Source: Pseudomonas marginalis (GTDB lineage: Bacteria > Pseudomonadota > Gammaproteobacteria > Pseudomonadales > Pseudomonadaceae). Taken from it: 64,000 nt of DNA. Positions 25,026-34,136 of the stretch are shown in pieces; the stretch's first letter is position 1; every line of letters starts with the position of its first letter. Location: contig NZ_JALJWV010000001.1 of the NCBI RefSeq assembly GCF_024169655.1, positions 2,795,001 through 2,859,000 on the forward strand. The letters are read 5' to 3'. Both the position numbers and the translations under genes were made by a program. The notes below the pieces were generated by a model that was given only the letters and a program-made list of their open reading frames with translations, did not search any database and was not told the DNA's origin.

Positions 25026-25955
25026 ATGGCGATGACAGGTGTATTGCGTCCGGGCCATGCCCAGGTGCGCGTGTTGAACCTTGAAGAAAGCGTTCATTTC
25101 TATCGCAATGTGCTGGGGCTGGTCGAGACCGGGCGTGACGATCAGGGGCGGGTGTACTTCAAGTGCTGGGATGAGCGCGATCACAACTGCTATGTGATCC
25201 GTGAAGCGGACACTGCCGGTATCGACTTCTTCGGCTTCAAGGTACTGGACAAGGCCACCCTGGAGAAGCTCGATGCCGACCTGCAGGCCTACGGGCTGGC
25301 CACCACCCGCATCCCCGCCGGTGAGTTGCTGGAAACCGGCGAGCGTGTGCGCTTTGAATTGCCCTCGGGCCATCTGATTGAGCTGTACGCCGAAAAGAGC
25401 TGTGTCGGCAACGGCATTCCTGAGGTCAACCCAGCCCCGTGGAATGCGCTGCGCGAGCACGGTATTGCGCCGATTCAGTTGGACCACTGCCTGCTGTACG
25501 GTCCCAACATTGCGCAAGTGCAGAAAATCTTCACCGAGGTCCTGGGCTTCTACCTGGTCGAACGCGTCCTCAACCCGGAGGGCGACGGTGACGTCGGCAT
25601 CTGGCTGTCGTGTTCGCACAAGGTCCATGACATCGCCTTCGTTGAATATCCAGAGAAGGGCAAGCTGCACCACTGTTCGTTCCTGCTCGAGTCCTGGGAG
25701 CAGGTGCTGCGTGCCGGCGACATCATGTCCATGAACGAAGTGAACGTCGATATCGGCCCCACCCGCCATGGCGTGACCCGCGGTTGCACCATCTATGCCT
25801 GGGACCCCTCCGGTAACCGCTTCGAGACCTTCATGGGCGGCTACCACCCCTATCCGGACTACCAGCCGCTGTCCTGGACCTACGACAACTTCGCCCAGGG
25901 CCTGGACTACCCGCAACGCAAGTTGCACGAATCGTTCCTGACTGTCGTGACTTGA
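25026..25955 (+). CDS. lapB: Catechol 2,3-dioxygenase (extradiol ring cleavage)
   Basis: 309 residues, the size of XylE/DmpB-type enzymes. Two vicinal-oxygen-chelate domains are visible. The Fe(II) ligands are apparent as His154 (QLDHCLLYG), His216 (KLHHCSF) and Glu267 (NRFETFMGG), with the signature IGPTRHGVTRG between. It opens catechol or 3-/4-alkylcatechols between C2 and C3 to give 2-hydroxymuconic semialdehydes. AAGGAG lies 7 bases before ATG 25026. It is the first gene after the -24/-12 promoter and precedes the hydroxylase genes. That is unlike the dmp operon, where it follows them, but like the lap order. Confidence 0.95.
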   Translation: MAMTGVLRPGHAQVRVLNLEESVHFYRNVLGLVETGRDDQGRVYFKCWDERDHNCYVIREADTAGIDFFGFKVLDKATLEKLDADLQAYGLATTRIPAGELLETGERVRFELPSGHLIELYAEKSCVGNGIPEVNPAPWNALREHGIAPIQLDHCLLYGPNIAQVQKIFTEVLGFYLVERVLNPEGDGDVGIWLSCSHKVHDIAFVEYPEKGKLHHCSFLLESWEQVLRAGDIMSMNEVNVDIGPTRHGVTRGCTIYAWDPSGNRFETFMGGYHPYPDYQPLSWTYDNFAQGLDYPQRKLHESFLTVVT

Positions 25956-25965
25956 GGGCGCTCCC

Positions 25966-26262
25966 ATGAGTTTCCCTGATCAGTCACTCGAGATGCAGCC
26001 GGCCGACATGGACACGCGCAAGCGTTACGTGCGTGTCACCGGCAGTCGTGGCAGCCAGTTTGTCGAATTCGACTTTGCCATCGGTGAGCCCGAATTATTC
26101 GTGGAAATGATCCTGACGCACGAGGCCTTTGCCGAGTTCTGCCGCGCCAACCAGGCACGCCCCATGGCGGCGTTGCCTGAGGTCGCAGATGAGGATGAGG
26201 ACGACGCCCGGCAATGGGACTGGCGTCTGGCGGATGCCACTCAGGTTCGTTTCAAAAACTAA
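25966..26262 (+). CDS. lapK: Phenol hydroxylase assembly subunit P0
   Basis: 98 residues, resembling DmpK/PhkA-type P0 proteins: KRYVRVTG near the N-terminus, FVEFDFAI, and an acidic stretch before WRLADATQ. P0 is not catalytic in turnover but helps assemble the hydroxylase, probably at iron insertion. It starts 10 bp after lapB and precedes the P1 gene, its invariant position. Confidence 0.88.
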   Translation: MSFPDQSLEMQPADMDTRKRYVRVTGSRGSQFVEFDFAIGEPELFVEMILTHEAFAEFCRANQARPMAALPEVADEDEDDARQWDWRLADATQVRFKN

Positions 26263-26309
26263 TCGTTGTTGACGCTTCACCCTGAGTGAGGCGTTCGTGG
26301 GAGTCAGCT

Positions 26310-27302
26310 ATGCACATCGATCTTCGTACGGTCAGCATCCAGCCCTTGCGGCAGACGTTCGACCATTTGGCCCGTCGTTTTGGCGACAAACCTTCCTCGC
26401 GGTACCAGGAAGGCAGCTACGACATTCAACCGGTGGAAAACCTGCATTACCGGCCGACCTGGGACCCGGATCAAACCCTGTACGACACCAGCGTCACCCA
26501 AATCGTGATGAGCGACTGGTACGTGTTGAAAGACCCGCGCCAGTTCTACTACAGCACCTACACCCTGGCACGCGCCCGGCAGCAGGAAACCACCGAAGCC
26601 AACTTCAACTTCGTGGAAACCCGCGGTCTGGTGGACCTGTTGCCGGACGCACTGCGCCAACGCGTCCTCAACCTGCTGGTGCCGCTGCGCCATGCCGCCT
26701 GGGGCGCCAACCTCAACAACACGTTCATCTGCAGCTATGGCTACGGAACGGTGTTCACCCAGCCGTGCATGTACCACGCGATGGATAACCTCGGCATCGC
26801 CCAGTACCTGTCGCGCATCGGCCTGCTGCTGGGCGCAACCGAAGCCCTGGACGCCGGCAAGGCGGCCTGGATGGAGGGCGATGCCTGGCAAGGGCTGCGT
26901 CGTTACACCGAGGACTGCCTGGTGGTGCGCGATCCGTTCGAGCTGTTTGTCGCGCAGAACGTGGCTTTGGACGGCTTGCTGTACCCGCTGGTGTACCAGG
27001 GCATCGTCGACGATCAGTTCGCCGCCGATGGCGGATCGCTGGTGGCCATGCTCAGCCAGTTCATGAGCGACTGGTTCGATGAAACGCGCAAGTGGGTGGA
27101 CGCGGTGATGAAGGTGGCGGCTGCCGAATCCGAACATAACCGCGCGTTGTTGCAGGCCTGGACAATCCAGTGGCGCGACCGTGCTGCCGCGGCCCTGCTG
27201 CCGGTGATCGAGCAAGAGTTTGCCGGCAACGCGGATGAAGTGATGAGCGAGCAACTGGCTGCCTTCCGGGTACGCCTGGATAAAACCGGTGTTGGGGTCT
27301 GA
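26310..27302 (+). CDS. lapL: Phenol hydroxylase P1, β subunit of the oxygenase
   Basis: 330 residues from ATG 26310 (GGGAG upstream; the frame is open to 26286). It resembles DmpL: MHIDLRTVSIQPLRQTFDHL at the start, RPTWDP, DWYVLKDPRQFYYSTYT and the central NNTFICSYGYGT. It is the non-catalytic partner of the diiron α subunit in the (αβγ)2 hydroxylase. It sits in the K-L-M-N-O-P block with short spacers, so subunits are made together. Confidence 0.93.
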   Translation: MHIDLRTVSIQPLRQTFDHLARRFGDKPSSRYQEGSYDIQPVENLHYRPTWDPDQTLYDTSVTQIVMSDWYVLKDPRQFYYSTYTLARARQQETTEANFNFVETRGLVDLLPDALRQRVLNLLVPLRHAAWGANLNNTFICSYGYGTVFTQPCMYHAMDNLGIAQYLSRIGLLLGATEALDAGKAAWMEGDAWQGLRRYTEDCLVVRDPFELFVAQNVALDGLLYPLVYQGIVDDQFAADGGSLVAMLSQFMSDWFDETRKWVDAVMKVAAAESEHNRALLQAWTIQWRDRAAAALLPVIEQEFAGNADEVMSEQLAAFRVRLDKTGVGV

Positions 27303-27311
27303 GGAGCGGCT

Positions 27312-27581
27312 ATGTCGACTGTATTTATTGCACTGCAAACCAATGAAGAAACCCGCCCGATCATCGAAGCGATCGAGCTGGATAACCCCGAGGCCGTGGT
27401 CAACCGCGAGCCAGCCATGGTCAAGATCAACGCCCCGGGCCGCCTGGTCATTCGCCGCGAAAGCATCGAAGCGCAACTGGGCCGCAGCTTCGACATGCAG
27501 GAGCTGAACATCAATCTGATCACGCTCTCCGGCAATGTCGACGAAGACGAAGACGCCTTGACCCTGACCTGGGGCAACTAA
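27312..27581 (+). CDS. lapM: Phenol hydroxylase P2, effector (coupling) protein
   Basis: 89 residues, the size of DmpM/MmoB-type effectors, with STVFIALQTNEETRPIIEAI at the start. These cofactor-free proteins bind the oxygenase and tune diiron-site access and coupling. It lies between P1 and P3, with spacers of 9 and 15 bp. Confidence 0.93.
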   Translation: MSTVFIALQTNEETRPIIEAIELDNPEAVVNREPAMVKINAPGRLVIRRESIEAQLGRSFDMQELNINLITLSGNVDEDEDALTLTWGN

Positions 27582-27596
27582 GCGAGGATATTTGGC

Positions 27597-29117
27597 ATGG
27601 ACATGAAAACCGTTCACAAAAAGCTCAATGCAAAAGACAAATACCGCCTGCTCACGCGCGACCTCGCCTGGGAGCCGTCGTACCGCACCGAGGAGGAGAT
27701 TTTCCCGTACATCGCCTATGAAGGCTTGAAGATCCATGACTGGAACAAGTGGGAAGATCCGTTCCGCCTGACCATGGACGCCTACTGGAAATACCAGGCC
27801 GAAAAGGAACGCAAGTTCTACGCCATTATCGACGCCCACGCGCAGAACAATGGCCACCTCAACATCACCGATGCGCGCTACCTGTCGGCGCTGAAAATCT
27901 TCCTGCAGGCCATCAGCCCCGGTGAGTATGCCGCGCACAAAGGCTTTGCGCGCGCGGGTCGAGAGTTTCGCGGCGTCGGTACGCAAGTGGCCTGCCAGAT
28001 GCAGGCCATCGACGAGCTGCGCCATGCGCAGACGCAAATCCACGCCTTGTCCAACTACAACAAGTTCTACAACGGCTTCCATGCCTTTGCCGATCAGCGC
28101 GACCGTATCTGGTACACCTCGGTGGCCCGCTCGTTCTTTGACGATGCGATGTCTGCCGGTCCGTTCGAGTTCATGATCGCCATCGGTTTTTCGTTCGAGT
28201 ACGTGCTCACCAACCTGTTGTTTGTGCCGTTCATGTCCGGCGCCGCTTATAACGGTGATATGGCCACGGTCACCTTTGGCTTCTCCGCGCAGTCGGACGA
28301 AGCGCGGCACATGACGCTCGGCCTGGAGTGCATCAAGTTCATGCTCGAGCAAGACCCGGCCAACCTGCCGATCGTTCAAGGCTGGATCGACAAGTGGTTC
28401 TGGCGCGGCTTCCGCGTGCTGGGCCTGGTTAGCACCATGATGGATTACATGCTGCCCAAGCGCGTGATGTCGTGGCGGGAGGCCTGGGAGATCTACGGCG
28501 CCGAGAATGGCGGCGCGCTGTTCAAGGATCTGGCGCGTTACGGTATCCGCCCACCCAAGAGCTGGGACGATGCCGAGGCCAGCATCGACCACATGTCCCA
28601 CCAGTTCATGCTGGGTCTGTACCAGTGGAGTTTCGGGACCGCGTTCCACGCCTGGATTCCGTCGGATGACGACATGCAGTGGCTGTCCGCCAAGTACCCG
28701 ACCACGTTCGACAAGTACTACCGCCCGCGCTGGGAGCACATCAAGAAAATGGCGGCGGCCGGCACCCCGTTCAAGAACTACGGCCTGGCCAAATTATGCC
28801 AGTGCTGCCAGTTGCCCACGGTGTTTACCGAGCCGGATGACCCGACCCTGATCTGCCATCGGCAGGTGCAGTACAAGGGCGACAAGTACCACTTCTGCTC
28901 CGATCACTGCATGGGCATCTTCAATAACGAGCCGGAGAAATACATCCAGGCCTGGCTGCCGATGCCGGCGCTGTTCCAGGCGCCCACCGATGGCGACCTG
29001 GCCGCCTGGATGGACTGGGTGTCGCTCAAGGACGGTCAGGACAACGGTGACTTCGCCGACTCCGAGGACCGCCGCAACTTCGCGATGTGGCGCGGCATGG
29101 CGACGTCCAACCAGTAA
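27597..29117 (+). CDS. lapN: Phenol hydroxylase P3, diiron α subunit
   Basis: 506 residues. It carries the two ligand motifs of bacterial multicomponent monooxygenases: DELRH (Glu140, His143) and DEARH (Glu235, His238). A C-terminal YHS-type zinc segment contains CHRQVQYKGDKYHFCSDHC. It is the catalytic site that hydroxylates phenol or alkylphenol to a catechol using O2. A GAGGAT ribosome site precedes ATG 27597; ATG 27603 is an alternative start. Substrate width (alkyl chain) is set here and in lapB and cannot be read directly. Confidence 0.95.
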   Translation: MDMKTVHKKLNAKDKYRLLTRDLAWEPSYRTEEEIFPYIAYEGLKIHDWNKWEDPFRLTMDAYWKYQAEKERKFYAIIDAHAQNNGHLNITDARYLSALKIFLQAISPGEYAAHKGFARAGREFRGVGTQVACQMQAIDELRHAQTQIHALSNYNKFYNGFHAFADQRDRIWYTSVARSFFDDAMSAGPFEFMIAIGFSFEYVLTNLLFVPFMSGAAYNGDMATVTFGFSAQSDEARHMTLGLECIKFMLEQDPANLPIVQGWIDKWFWRGFRVLGLVSTMMDYMLPKRVMSWREAWEIYGAENGGALFKDLARYGIRPPKSWDDAEASIDHMSHQFMLGLYQWSFGTAFHAWIPSDDDMQWLSAKYPTTFDKYYRPRWEHIKKMAAAGTPFKNYGLAKLCQCCQLPTVFTEPDDPTLICHRQVQYKGDKYHFCSDHCMGIFNNEPEKYIQAWLPMPALFQAPTDGDLAAWMDWVSLKDGQDNGDFADSEDRRNFAMWRGMATSNQ

Positions 29118-29191
29118 CCACGTGACAACCCGACGGGCGTGGCCGGCGCATTCGGCGGCCACGCCCCGCTAACAAGAATAAGGAGAGCACC

Positions 29192-29548
29192 ATGCCTGTA
29201 GTCGCCCGTAAAGAATACGTGGGCGTTGCCCGTGATCGCGTTGAAAACTTCAATGGCAAGCAGTTGGTGTACGCCAGCTGGGATCACCACTTGCTGTTCG
29301 CAGCCCCGTTCCTGCTGTGTCTGACGCCGCAAACCACGTTTGCCCAGTTGCTGGAAACGGCCCTTGCACCTTTGCTGCAGGCCGACCCGGATGCCGCGCT
29401 GATCGACTGGCAGCACGTGCAATGGCTCAAGGACAACCAACCCTGGGTGCCCGACCTGGACGCCAGCCTGGTTGCCAACGGCATCGGCCACAAAGACCAG
29501 TTGCGCTTCAAGACGCCAGGTCTCAACACCCTGTGTGCGACCCACTGA
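29192..29548 (+). CDS. lapO: Phenol hydroxylase P4, γ subunit
   Basis: 118 residues, resembling DmpO: MPVVARKEYVGVARDRVENF near the N-terminus and a WDHHLLFAAPF stretch. It is the small γ subunit of the oxygenase. It follows lapN by 74 bp and has a strong AAGGAG ribosome site. Confidence 0.92.
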   Translation: MPVVARKEYVGVARDRVENFNGKQLVYASWDHHLLFAAPFLLCLTPQTTFAQLLETALAPLLQADPDAALIDWQHVQWLKDNQPWVPDLDASLVANGIGHKDQLRFKTPGLNTLCATH

Positions 29549-29559
29549 GGGGGCGAGTC

Positions 29560-30621
29560 ATGAGCTATGAATTAACGATTGAGCCGCTGGGTCAGACCAT
29601 TGCAATCGAAGAAGGCCAAACCATTCTCGACGCCGCGTTGCGCGCGGGTATCTACCTGCCGCATGCCTGCTGCCACGGGCTGTGTGCCACCTGCAAAATC
29701 CAGGTGGTCGATGGCGAGATCGAGCATGGCGAAGCCTCCAGCTTTGCCCTGATGGATTTCGAGCGCGAAGAGAAAAAGTGCCTGGCCTGCTGCGCCACCG
29801 CCGAAAGTGATTTGGTGATCGAGGCGCAAATCGACGAAGACGACGACGCACAAAACCTGCCGGTGCGTGATTTTGCAGGCACCGTCAGCCGCATTGAAAC
29901 CCTGACGCCGACCATCAAAGGCGTGTGGATCAAGCTCGACGCGCCCGAAGGCATGCACTTCCAGGCCGGTCAGTACATCAACCTGCAGTTACCCGACGGC
30001 ATTGGCAGTCGGGCCTTTTCGGTGGCCAACGCACCGGCGCCCGGCAGCGAGATTGAGTTGAACATCCGCATCGTGCCCGGCGGCCGTGGCACCGCGTATG
30101 TACACGAGCAATTGCAGGTCGGCGAGCGGGTGGGCATCACCGGTCCGTACGGGCGCTTTTTCGTGAAAAAGTCGGCGCGCCTGCCCGTGATCTTCATGGG
30201 CGGCGGCTCGGGGTTGTCGAGCCCGCGCTCGATGATTCTCGATCTGTTGGCGCAAGGTTTCGAGCGGCCGATCACCCTGGTCTACGGTCAACGTAACCGT
30301 GACGAGCTGTACTACCACGACGAGTTTCTCGCCATGGCCGAGCAACACCCGAACTTCACCTACGTGCCGGCGCTGTCCCATGAACCTGAAGGCTCATCTT
30401 GGTCGGGCTTTCGTGGCTTTGTGCATGAGGCCGCCAAAGCCCACTTCGACAACGACTTCCGCGGGCACAAGGCCTACTTGTGCGGCCCGCCGCTGATGAT
30501 CGACGCCTGCATCAGTACGTTGATGCAGGGACGCTTGTTCGAGCGCGATATCTACATCGAGAAGTTCATCTCGGCGGCGGATGCGCAGCAGGTTCGCAGC
30601 CCCCTGTTCAAAGCGATTTGA
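29560..30621 (+). CDS. lapP: Phenol hydroxylase P5, FAD/[2Fe-2S] reductase
   Basis: 353 residues from ATG 29560. The N-terminal plant-type ferredoxin domain has Cys37-x4-Cys42-x2-Cys45 and a distal Cys (KKCLACC). An FAD-binding barrel (RAFSVANAP) follows, then a NAD(P)H domain (MGGGSGLSSPRSMI, YLCGPPLMIDA). It passes electrons from NADH to the P3 diiron site. This is the length of DmpP. It ends the upper block, and a GC-rich hairpin follows at 30631-30661. Confidence 0.95.
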   Translation: MSYELTIEPLGQTIAIEEGQTILDAALRAGIYLPHACCHGLCATCKIQVVDGEIEHGEASSFALMDFEREEKKCLACCATAESDLVIEAQIDEDDDAQNLPVRDFAGTVSRIETLTPTIKGVWIKLDAPEGMHFQAGQYINLQLPDGIGSRAFSVANAPAPGSEIELNIRIVPGGRGTAYVHEQLQVGERVGITGPYGRFFVKKSARLPVIFMGGGSGLSSPRSMILDLLAQGFERPITLVYGQRNRDELYYHDEFLAMAEQHPNFTYVPALSHEPEGSSWSGFRGFVHEAAKAHFDNDFRGHKAYLCGPPLMIDACISTLMQGRLFERDIYIEKFISAADAQQVRSPLFKAI

Positions 30622-30630
30622 TCCACTGGC

Positions 30631-30661
30631 CCCGCCCCTCGAACGATGCCAGAGGGGCGGG
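30631..30661 (+). terminator. GC-rich hairpin between upper and lower lap genes
   Basis: CCCGCCCCTC (30631-30640) and GAGGGGCGGG (30652-30661) pair fully across an 11-base loop, just after lapP. There is no T-run, so it may be a weak terminator or an mRNA-stabilising end. Either would decouple lapB-P from lapC-G. Confidence 0.55.
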
Positions 30662-30689
30662 CGAGGCCTGCCGCGCAGCCGTTTTCGAC

Positions 30690-30704
30690 ATACCTTAAGG
30701 GTAT
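30690..30704. promoter_or_regulatory. ATAC-N7-GTAT LysR box before lapC
   Basis: ATAC (30690-30693) and GTAT (30701-30704) are seven bases apart inside ATACC-TTAAG-GGTAT, nearly the same as the box at 14392-14406. A second degenerate site, AGTA-N7-GTAT, lies at 30722-30736, about three helical turns on. It suggests that the lower operon has its own LysR-controlled promoter about 100-140 bp before lapC. Confidence 0.65.
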
Positions 30705-30832
30705 CAAGTTAGGCCAAATAAAGTATTAGTCGGTATCTGCTGGCTTTTCTAGACTCGCACTCAGGGACTCATGCCGGACTGGCCGTGGCAGGTACAGGCG
30801 GTCGTCATACGAACAATAACTACGGAGCTCTC

Positions 30833-32293
30833 ATGCGCCAGATCAAACACTTCATTGCCGGTGAGTTTACCGACGCTGCCAGTGGTGTACGGTTCAATAA
30901 ACACTCCCCGCTGGACAACAGCGTCATCTGCTCGGTCAGCGAAGCCGGGCGTGGCGAGGTGGATGCGGCCGTCAGCGCCGCGCGCAATGCCCTGCAGGGC
31001 GAATGGGGCCGCCTGAGCACCGACCAGCGCGTCGAGCTGCTGTACGACGTGGCCAACGAGATCACGCGCCGCTTCGATGACTTCGTCGAAGCGGAGATGT
31101 CCGACACCGGCCAGCCCGAGCACGTGATGAAGCATGTGTTCATCCCGCGCGGCGCGGCCAACTTCAAAGTGTTCGCCGACGTGATCAAGAACGTCGCCAG
31201 CGAGTCGTTCCCAATGGACACTCCCGACGGCCGTGGCGCGTTGAACTACACGCTGCGCCGGCCCAAGGGCGTGATCGGGGTGGTCTGCCCGTGGAACGCG
31301 CCCTTCATGTTGATGACCTGGAAGGTCGGCCCGGCCCTGGCCTGCGGCAATACCGTGGTGGTCAAGCCATCGGAGGCGTCACCGCAGACGGCCACCTTGC
31401 TGGGCGAAGTGATGAACACGGTCGGCATTCCCAAGGGGGTGTACAACGTGGTGCATGGCTTCGGTCCCGATTCGGCCGGGGAGTTTGTCACCCGGCATCC
31501 GCAGATCGATGCCATTACCTTTACCGGCGAGACGCGTACCGGAACGGCCATCATGAAAGCAGCTGCCGAAGGCATGCGTGATGTGTCGTTCGAGCTGGGC
31601 GGCAAGAACGCCGGCATTGTGTTCGCCGATGCCGACTTCGAGGCGGCAGTGGAAAGCTTTTCGCGTTCGGTGTTCCTCAATACCGGGCAGGTGTGCCTGG
31701 GCACTGAGCGGGTGTATGTCGAGCGGCCGATCTTCGAGCGTTTTGTGCAGGCGCTGAAGGCCAAGGCCGAGGCGGTGAAGTACGGCCGCCCCGATGATCG
31801 TCACGCCAATTACGGGCCGCTGATCAGCCAGGAACACCGGGAAAAAGTCCTGTCGTACTACCGCAAGGCGGTCGAGGAGGGCGCCACCGTCGTGACCGGC
31901 GGCGGTGTGCCGCAGATGCCGTCCGACCTGGCGGCTGGCGCCTGGGTGCAACCGACCATCTGGACCGGTCTGCCGGAGAGCGCGGCGGTCGTGCAACAGG
32001 AAATCTTCGGCCCGTGCTGCCACATCTCGCCCTTCGATAGCGAAGATGAGGTGGTCGCCAAGGCCAACGCTACCGAGTACGGCCTGTCGACCACCCTCTG
32101 GACCCGCGACCTGGCGCGTGCGCACCGCATGGCGGCGCGCATCGACGTGGGCATCACCTGGATCAACAGCTGGTTCCTGCGCGACTTGCGTACGCCGTTC
32201 GGCGGTTCCAAACAGTCCGGGATCGGCCGTGAAGGCGGCGTGCATTCGCTGGAGTTCTACACCGAAACCCGCAACGTCTGCGTGAAACTCTGA
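30833..32293 (+). CDS. lapC: 2-hydroxymuconic semialdehyde dehydrogenase
   Basis: 486 residues from ATG 30833 (GGAG upstream; the frame is open to 30785). It is an NAD-dependent aldehyde dehydrogenase with VCPWNAPFML, the catalytic ELGGKNAGIVF block and the nucleophile Cys288 (FLNTGQVCLG). The DmpC/XylG group oxidises 2-hydroxymuconic semialdehyde to 4-oxalocrotonate (2-hydroxymuconate). This is the only semialdehyde exit encoded here, since no XylF/DmpD hydrolase is present. It heads the lower-pathway block. Confidence 0.93.
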   Translation: MRQIKHFIAGEFTDAASGVRFNKHSPLDNSVICSVSEAGRGEVDAAVSAARNALQGEWGRLSTDQRVELLYDVANEITRRFDDFVEAEMSDTGQPEHVMKHVFIPRGAANFKVFADVIKNVASESFPMDTPDGRGALNYTLRRPKGVIGVVCPWNAPFMLMTWKVGPALACGNTVVVKPSEASPQTATLLGEVMNTVGIPKGVYNVVHGFGPDSAGEFVTRHPQIDAITFTGETRTGTAIMKAAAEGMRDVSFELGGKNAGIVFADADFEAAVESFSRSVFLNTGQVCLGTERVYVERPIFERFVQALKAKAEAVKYGRPDDRHANYGPLISQEHREKVLSYYRKAVEEGATVVTGGGVPQMPSDLAAGAWVQPTIWTGLPESAAVVQQEIFGPCCHISPFDSEDEVVAKANATEYGLSTTLWTRDLARAHRMAARIDVGITWINSWFLRDLRTPFGGSKQSGIGREGGVHSLEFYTETRNVCVKL

Positions 32294-32302
32294 GGCTTCC
32301 CC

Positions 32303-33100
32303 ATGAACCAGCAAATCATTGAGCTGTACGGCGACGAGCTGTATCAGGCGTTCGTGTCCCGTCGCGCCATCGCGCCGCTGATCAGTCGTGAACCGCAGAT
32401 CCGCATCGAGGATGCCTACCGCATCCAGGAGCGGTTCATTGCCCGTCGCCTGGCCGCTGGGGAAACCATCGTCGGCAAGAAAATCGGCGCCACCAGCAAG
32501 CCCGTGCAGGACTTTCTCGGCGTGTACCAGCCGGACTTCGGCATGCTCACCTCGGGCATGGTGTTTGCCGACGGCGACACCCTTGACCTGGGCCAGATGA
32601 TCCAGCCCAAGGCCGAGGCGGAACTGGCCTTTGTGCTCAAGTACGACCTCAAGGGGCCGGGCATCACCGCCATGGACGTGATTCGCGCCACGGACTATGT
32701 GGTGCCGTGTTTTGAAGTGGTCGATTCGCGCATCCGCGACTGGCAAATCAAGATCCAGGACACCGTCGCGGACAACGCCTCCTGTGGCGTGTTTGTGCTG
32801 GGCACCACCCGCGGCGATCCGCGCCGGTTGGATATCACCCTGGCCGGCATGGTGCTGGAGAAGAACGGTGAAGTGTTCTCCACCGGCGTCGGCGCCGCCG
32901 TGCAAGGCTCGCCCGCCAATGCTGTGGCCTGGCTGGCCAATACGCTGGGTGAACTGGGCATTCCGTTCAAAGCGGGGGAGGTGATTCTCTCCGGCTCGCA
33001 GTCGGCGCTGGTGCCGGTGGTGGAGGGTGACGAGTTGGTCTGCCGGATCGGCGGCCTGGGCAGTTGCCGGGTGAAGTTTTCTGGAAGGAGTGCCGTATGA
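32303..33100 (+). CDS. lapE: 2-hydroxypent-2,4-dienoate hydratase
   Basis: 265 residues of the DmpE/XylJ/MhpD hydratase group, with LYGDELYQA at the start, GKKIGATSKPVQ, FEVVDSRI-DWQIKIQDTVADN, and GEVILSGS near the end. It hydrates 2-hydroxypent-2,4-dienoate to 4-hydroxy-2-oxovalerate using a divalent metal. The downstream decarboxylase is homologous, and in known pathways the two form a complex. Its TGA overlaps the next ATG (ATGA). Confidence 0.92.
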   Translation: MNQQIIELYGDELYQAFVSRRAIAPLISREPQIRIEDAYRIQERFIARRLAAGETIVGKKIGATSKPVQDFLGVYQPDFGMLTSGMVFADGDTLDLGQMIQPKAEAELAFVLKYDLKGPGITAMDVIRATDYVVPCFEVVDSRIRDWQIKIQDTVADNASCGVFVLGTTRGDPRRLDITLAGMVLEKNGEVFSTGVGAAVQGSPANAVAWLANTLGELGIPFKAGEVILSGSQSALVPVVEGDELVCRIGGLGSCRVKFSGRSAV

Positions 33101-33900
33101 GCCGCGAACTGACGCTGTCCCGCGAAGATATCGTGCGCCTGTGCGAACGGGTCGAAGGCGCACAGACCCGCGCTTATGCCATTCCCAAACTGACCGACGA
33201 CTACCCGCAGATGACCATCGCCGATGGCTACGCGGTGCAGAACGAACTGCGTCGCCGCTATATCGCCCAGGGGCACAGGCAAGTCGGCTGGAAAGCCGGG
33301 CTGACCTCCAAGGCGAAGATGCAGCAAATGGGCGTCAGCGTGCCCTCGATCGGCTTTCTGACCGACCGCATGGCGCGCCCCGAAAACTCGGCGATCAGCA
33401 CCGCCGACCTCGTGCATCCACGGGTCGAGTGCGAAGTCGCCTTCGTCATGAAGGCGGACCTGCGCGGCCCGGGTTGCACCGCCGCCGATGTGTTGGCCGC
33501 GACCGACTATGTGCTCCCGGCGGTGGAAATCATCGACTCGCGGTTTTCCGGCTTCAAGTTCGACCTGGCCAGCGTGATTGCGGACAACGGTTCGTCGGCG
33601 CGCTTCGTGGGCGGCGGGCGTAGCCGCTATGTCGCGGATCTGGACCTGCCGACCCTGGGTGTGGTGATGGAAAAGAATGGCGAGATCGTGACCATGGGCG
33701 CCGCCGCCGCGGTGATGGGGCATCCGGCTGAGGCCATCGCCATGTTGGTGAATATCCTCGCCGAGATGGACGAGTCATTGCCCGCCGGCAGCTTTGTGAT
33801 GAGCGGCGGCATTACCGAAGCGATCGCGGTGAAGCCCGGCGACAGCATTGTGGCGCGCTTCCAAGAGTTGGGCAGCGTATCGATGCGCTTCGTTGAATAA
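33097..33900 (+). CDS. lapH: 4-oxalocrotonate decarboxylase
   Basis: 267 residues from ATG 33097, overlapping lapE by 4 bp. It resembles DmpH/XylI: YPQMTIADGYAVQNELRRR, GWKAGLTSKAKMQQMGV, EIIDSRFSGFKFDL and FVMSGGITEA. It decarboxylates 2-oxohex-3-enedioate to 2-hydroxypent-2,4-dienoate. The presence of both lapC and lapH shows the dehydrogenase (oxalocrotonate) branch of meta cleavage. Confidence 0.93.
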   Translation: MSRELTLSREDIVRLCERVEGAQTRAYAIPKLTDDYPQMTIADGYAVQNELRRRYIAQGHRQVGWKAGLTSKAKMQQMGVSVPSIGFLTDRMARPENSAISTADLVHPRVECEVAFVMKADLRGPGCTAADVLAATDYVLPAVEIIDSRFSGFKFDLASVIADNGSSARFVGGGRSRYVADLDLPTLGVVMEKNGEIVTMGAAAAVMGHPAEAIAMLVNILAEMDESLPAGSFVMSGGITEAIAVKPGDSIVARFQELGSVSMRFVE

Positions 33901-33923
33901 CCACAAGCACCCAGGAGGCAGTC

Positions 33924-34136
33924 ATGCCCATTATTGAAATGCATTTGGCCGAGGGCCGTACTGCCGAGCAAAAGAGCCGTATGGCTGTCGCGGTCACTGA
34001 AGCGGTGTGCCTCAGCCTGCAATGCCCTGCGGAAACCGTAAGGATTCTGATCACCGAGCACGCGCGCGACGGGTTTTACGTGGCCGGCCTGGACATGGCC
34101 CAGCGCGCCGTCAAGCAGCGGGAGCAGGGCCAATGA
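33924..34136 (+). CDS. lapI: 4-oxalocrotonate tautomerase
   Basis: 70 residues. After Met removal the catalytic residues fall in the classical positions: Pro1, Arg11, Arg39 and Phe50. It converts 2-hydroxymuconate to 2-oxohex-3-enedioate. A short C-terminal extension makes it slightly longer than the 62-residue XylH. Its TGA overlaps the lapF ATG (34133). Confidence 0.93.
   Translation: MPIIEMHLAEGRTAEQKSRMAVAVTEAVCLSLQCPAETVRILITEHARDGFYVAGLDMAQRAVKQREQGQ

Noticed and set aside
26304..28739. Minus-strand 811-codon frame across lapL-lapN
   Set aside because: It spans three well-identified hydroxylase genes on the other strand and shows no protein family features.
31379..33163. Minus-strand 594-codon frame across lapC-lapE
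   Set aside because: Antisense shadow of the dehydrogenase and hydratase genes.
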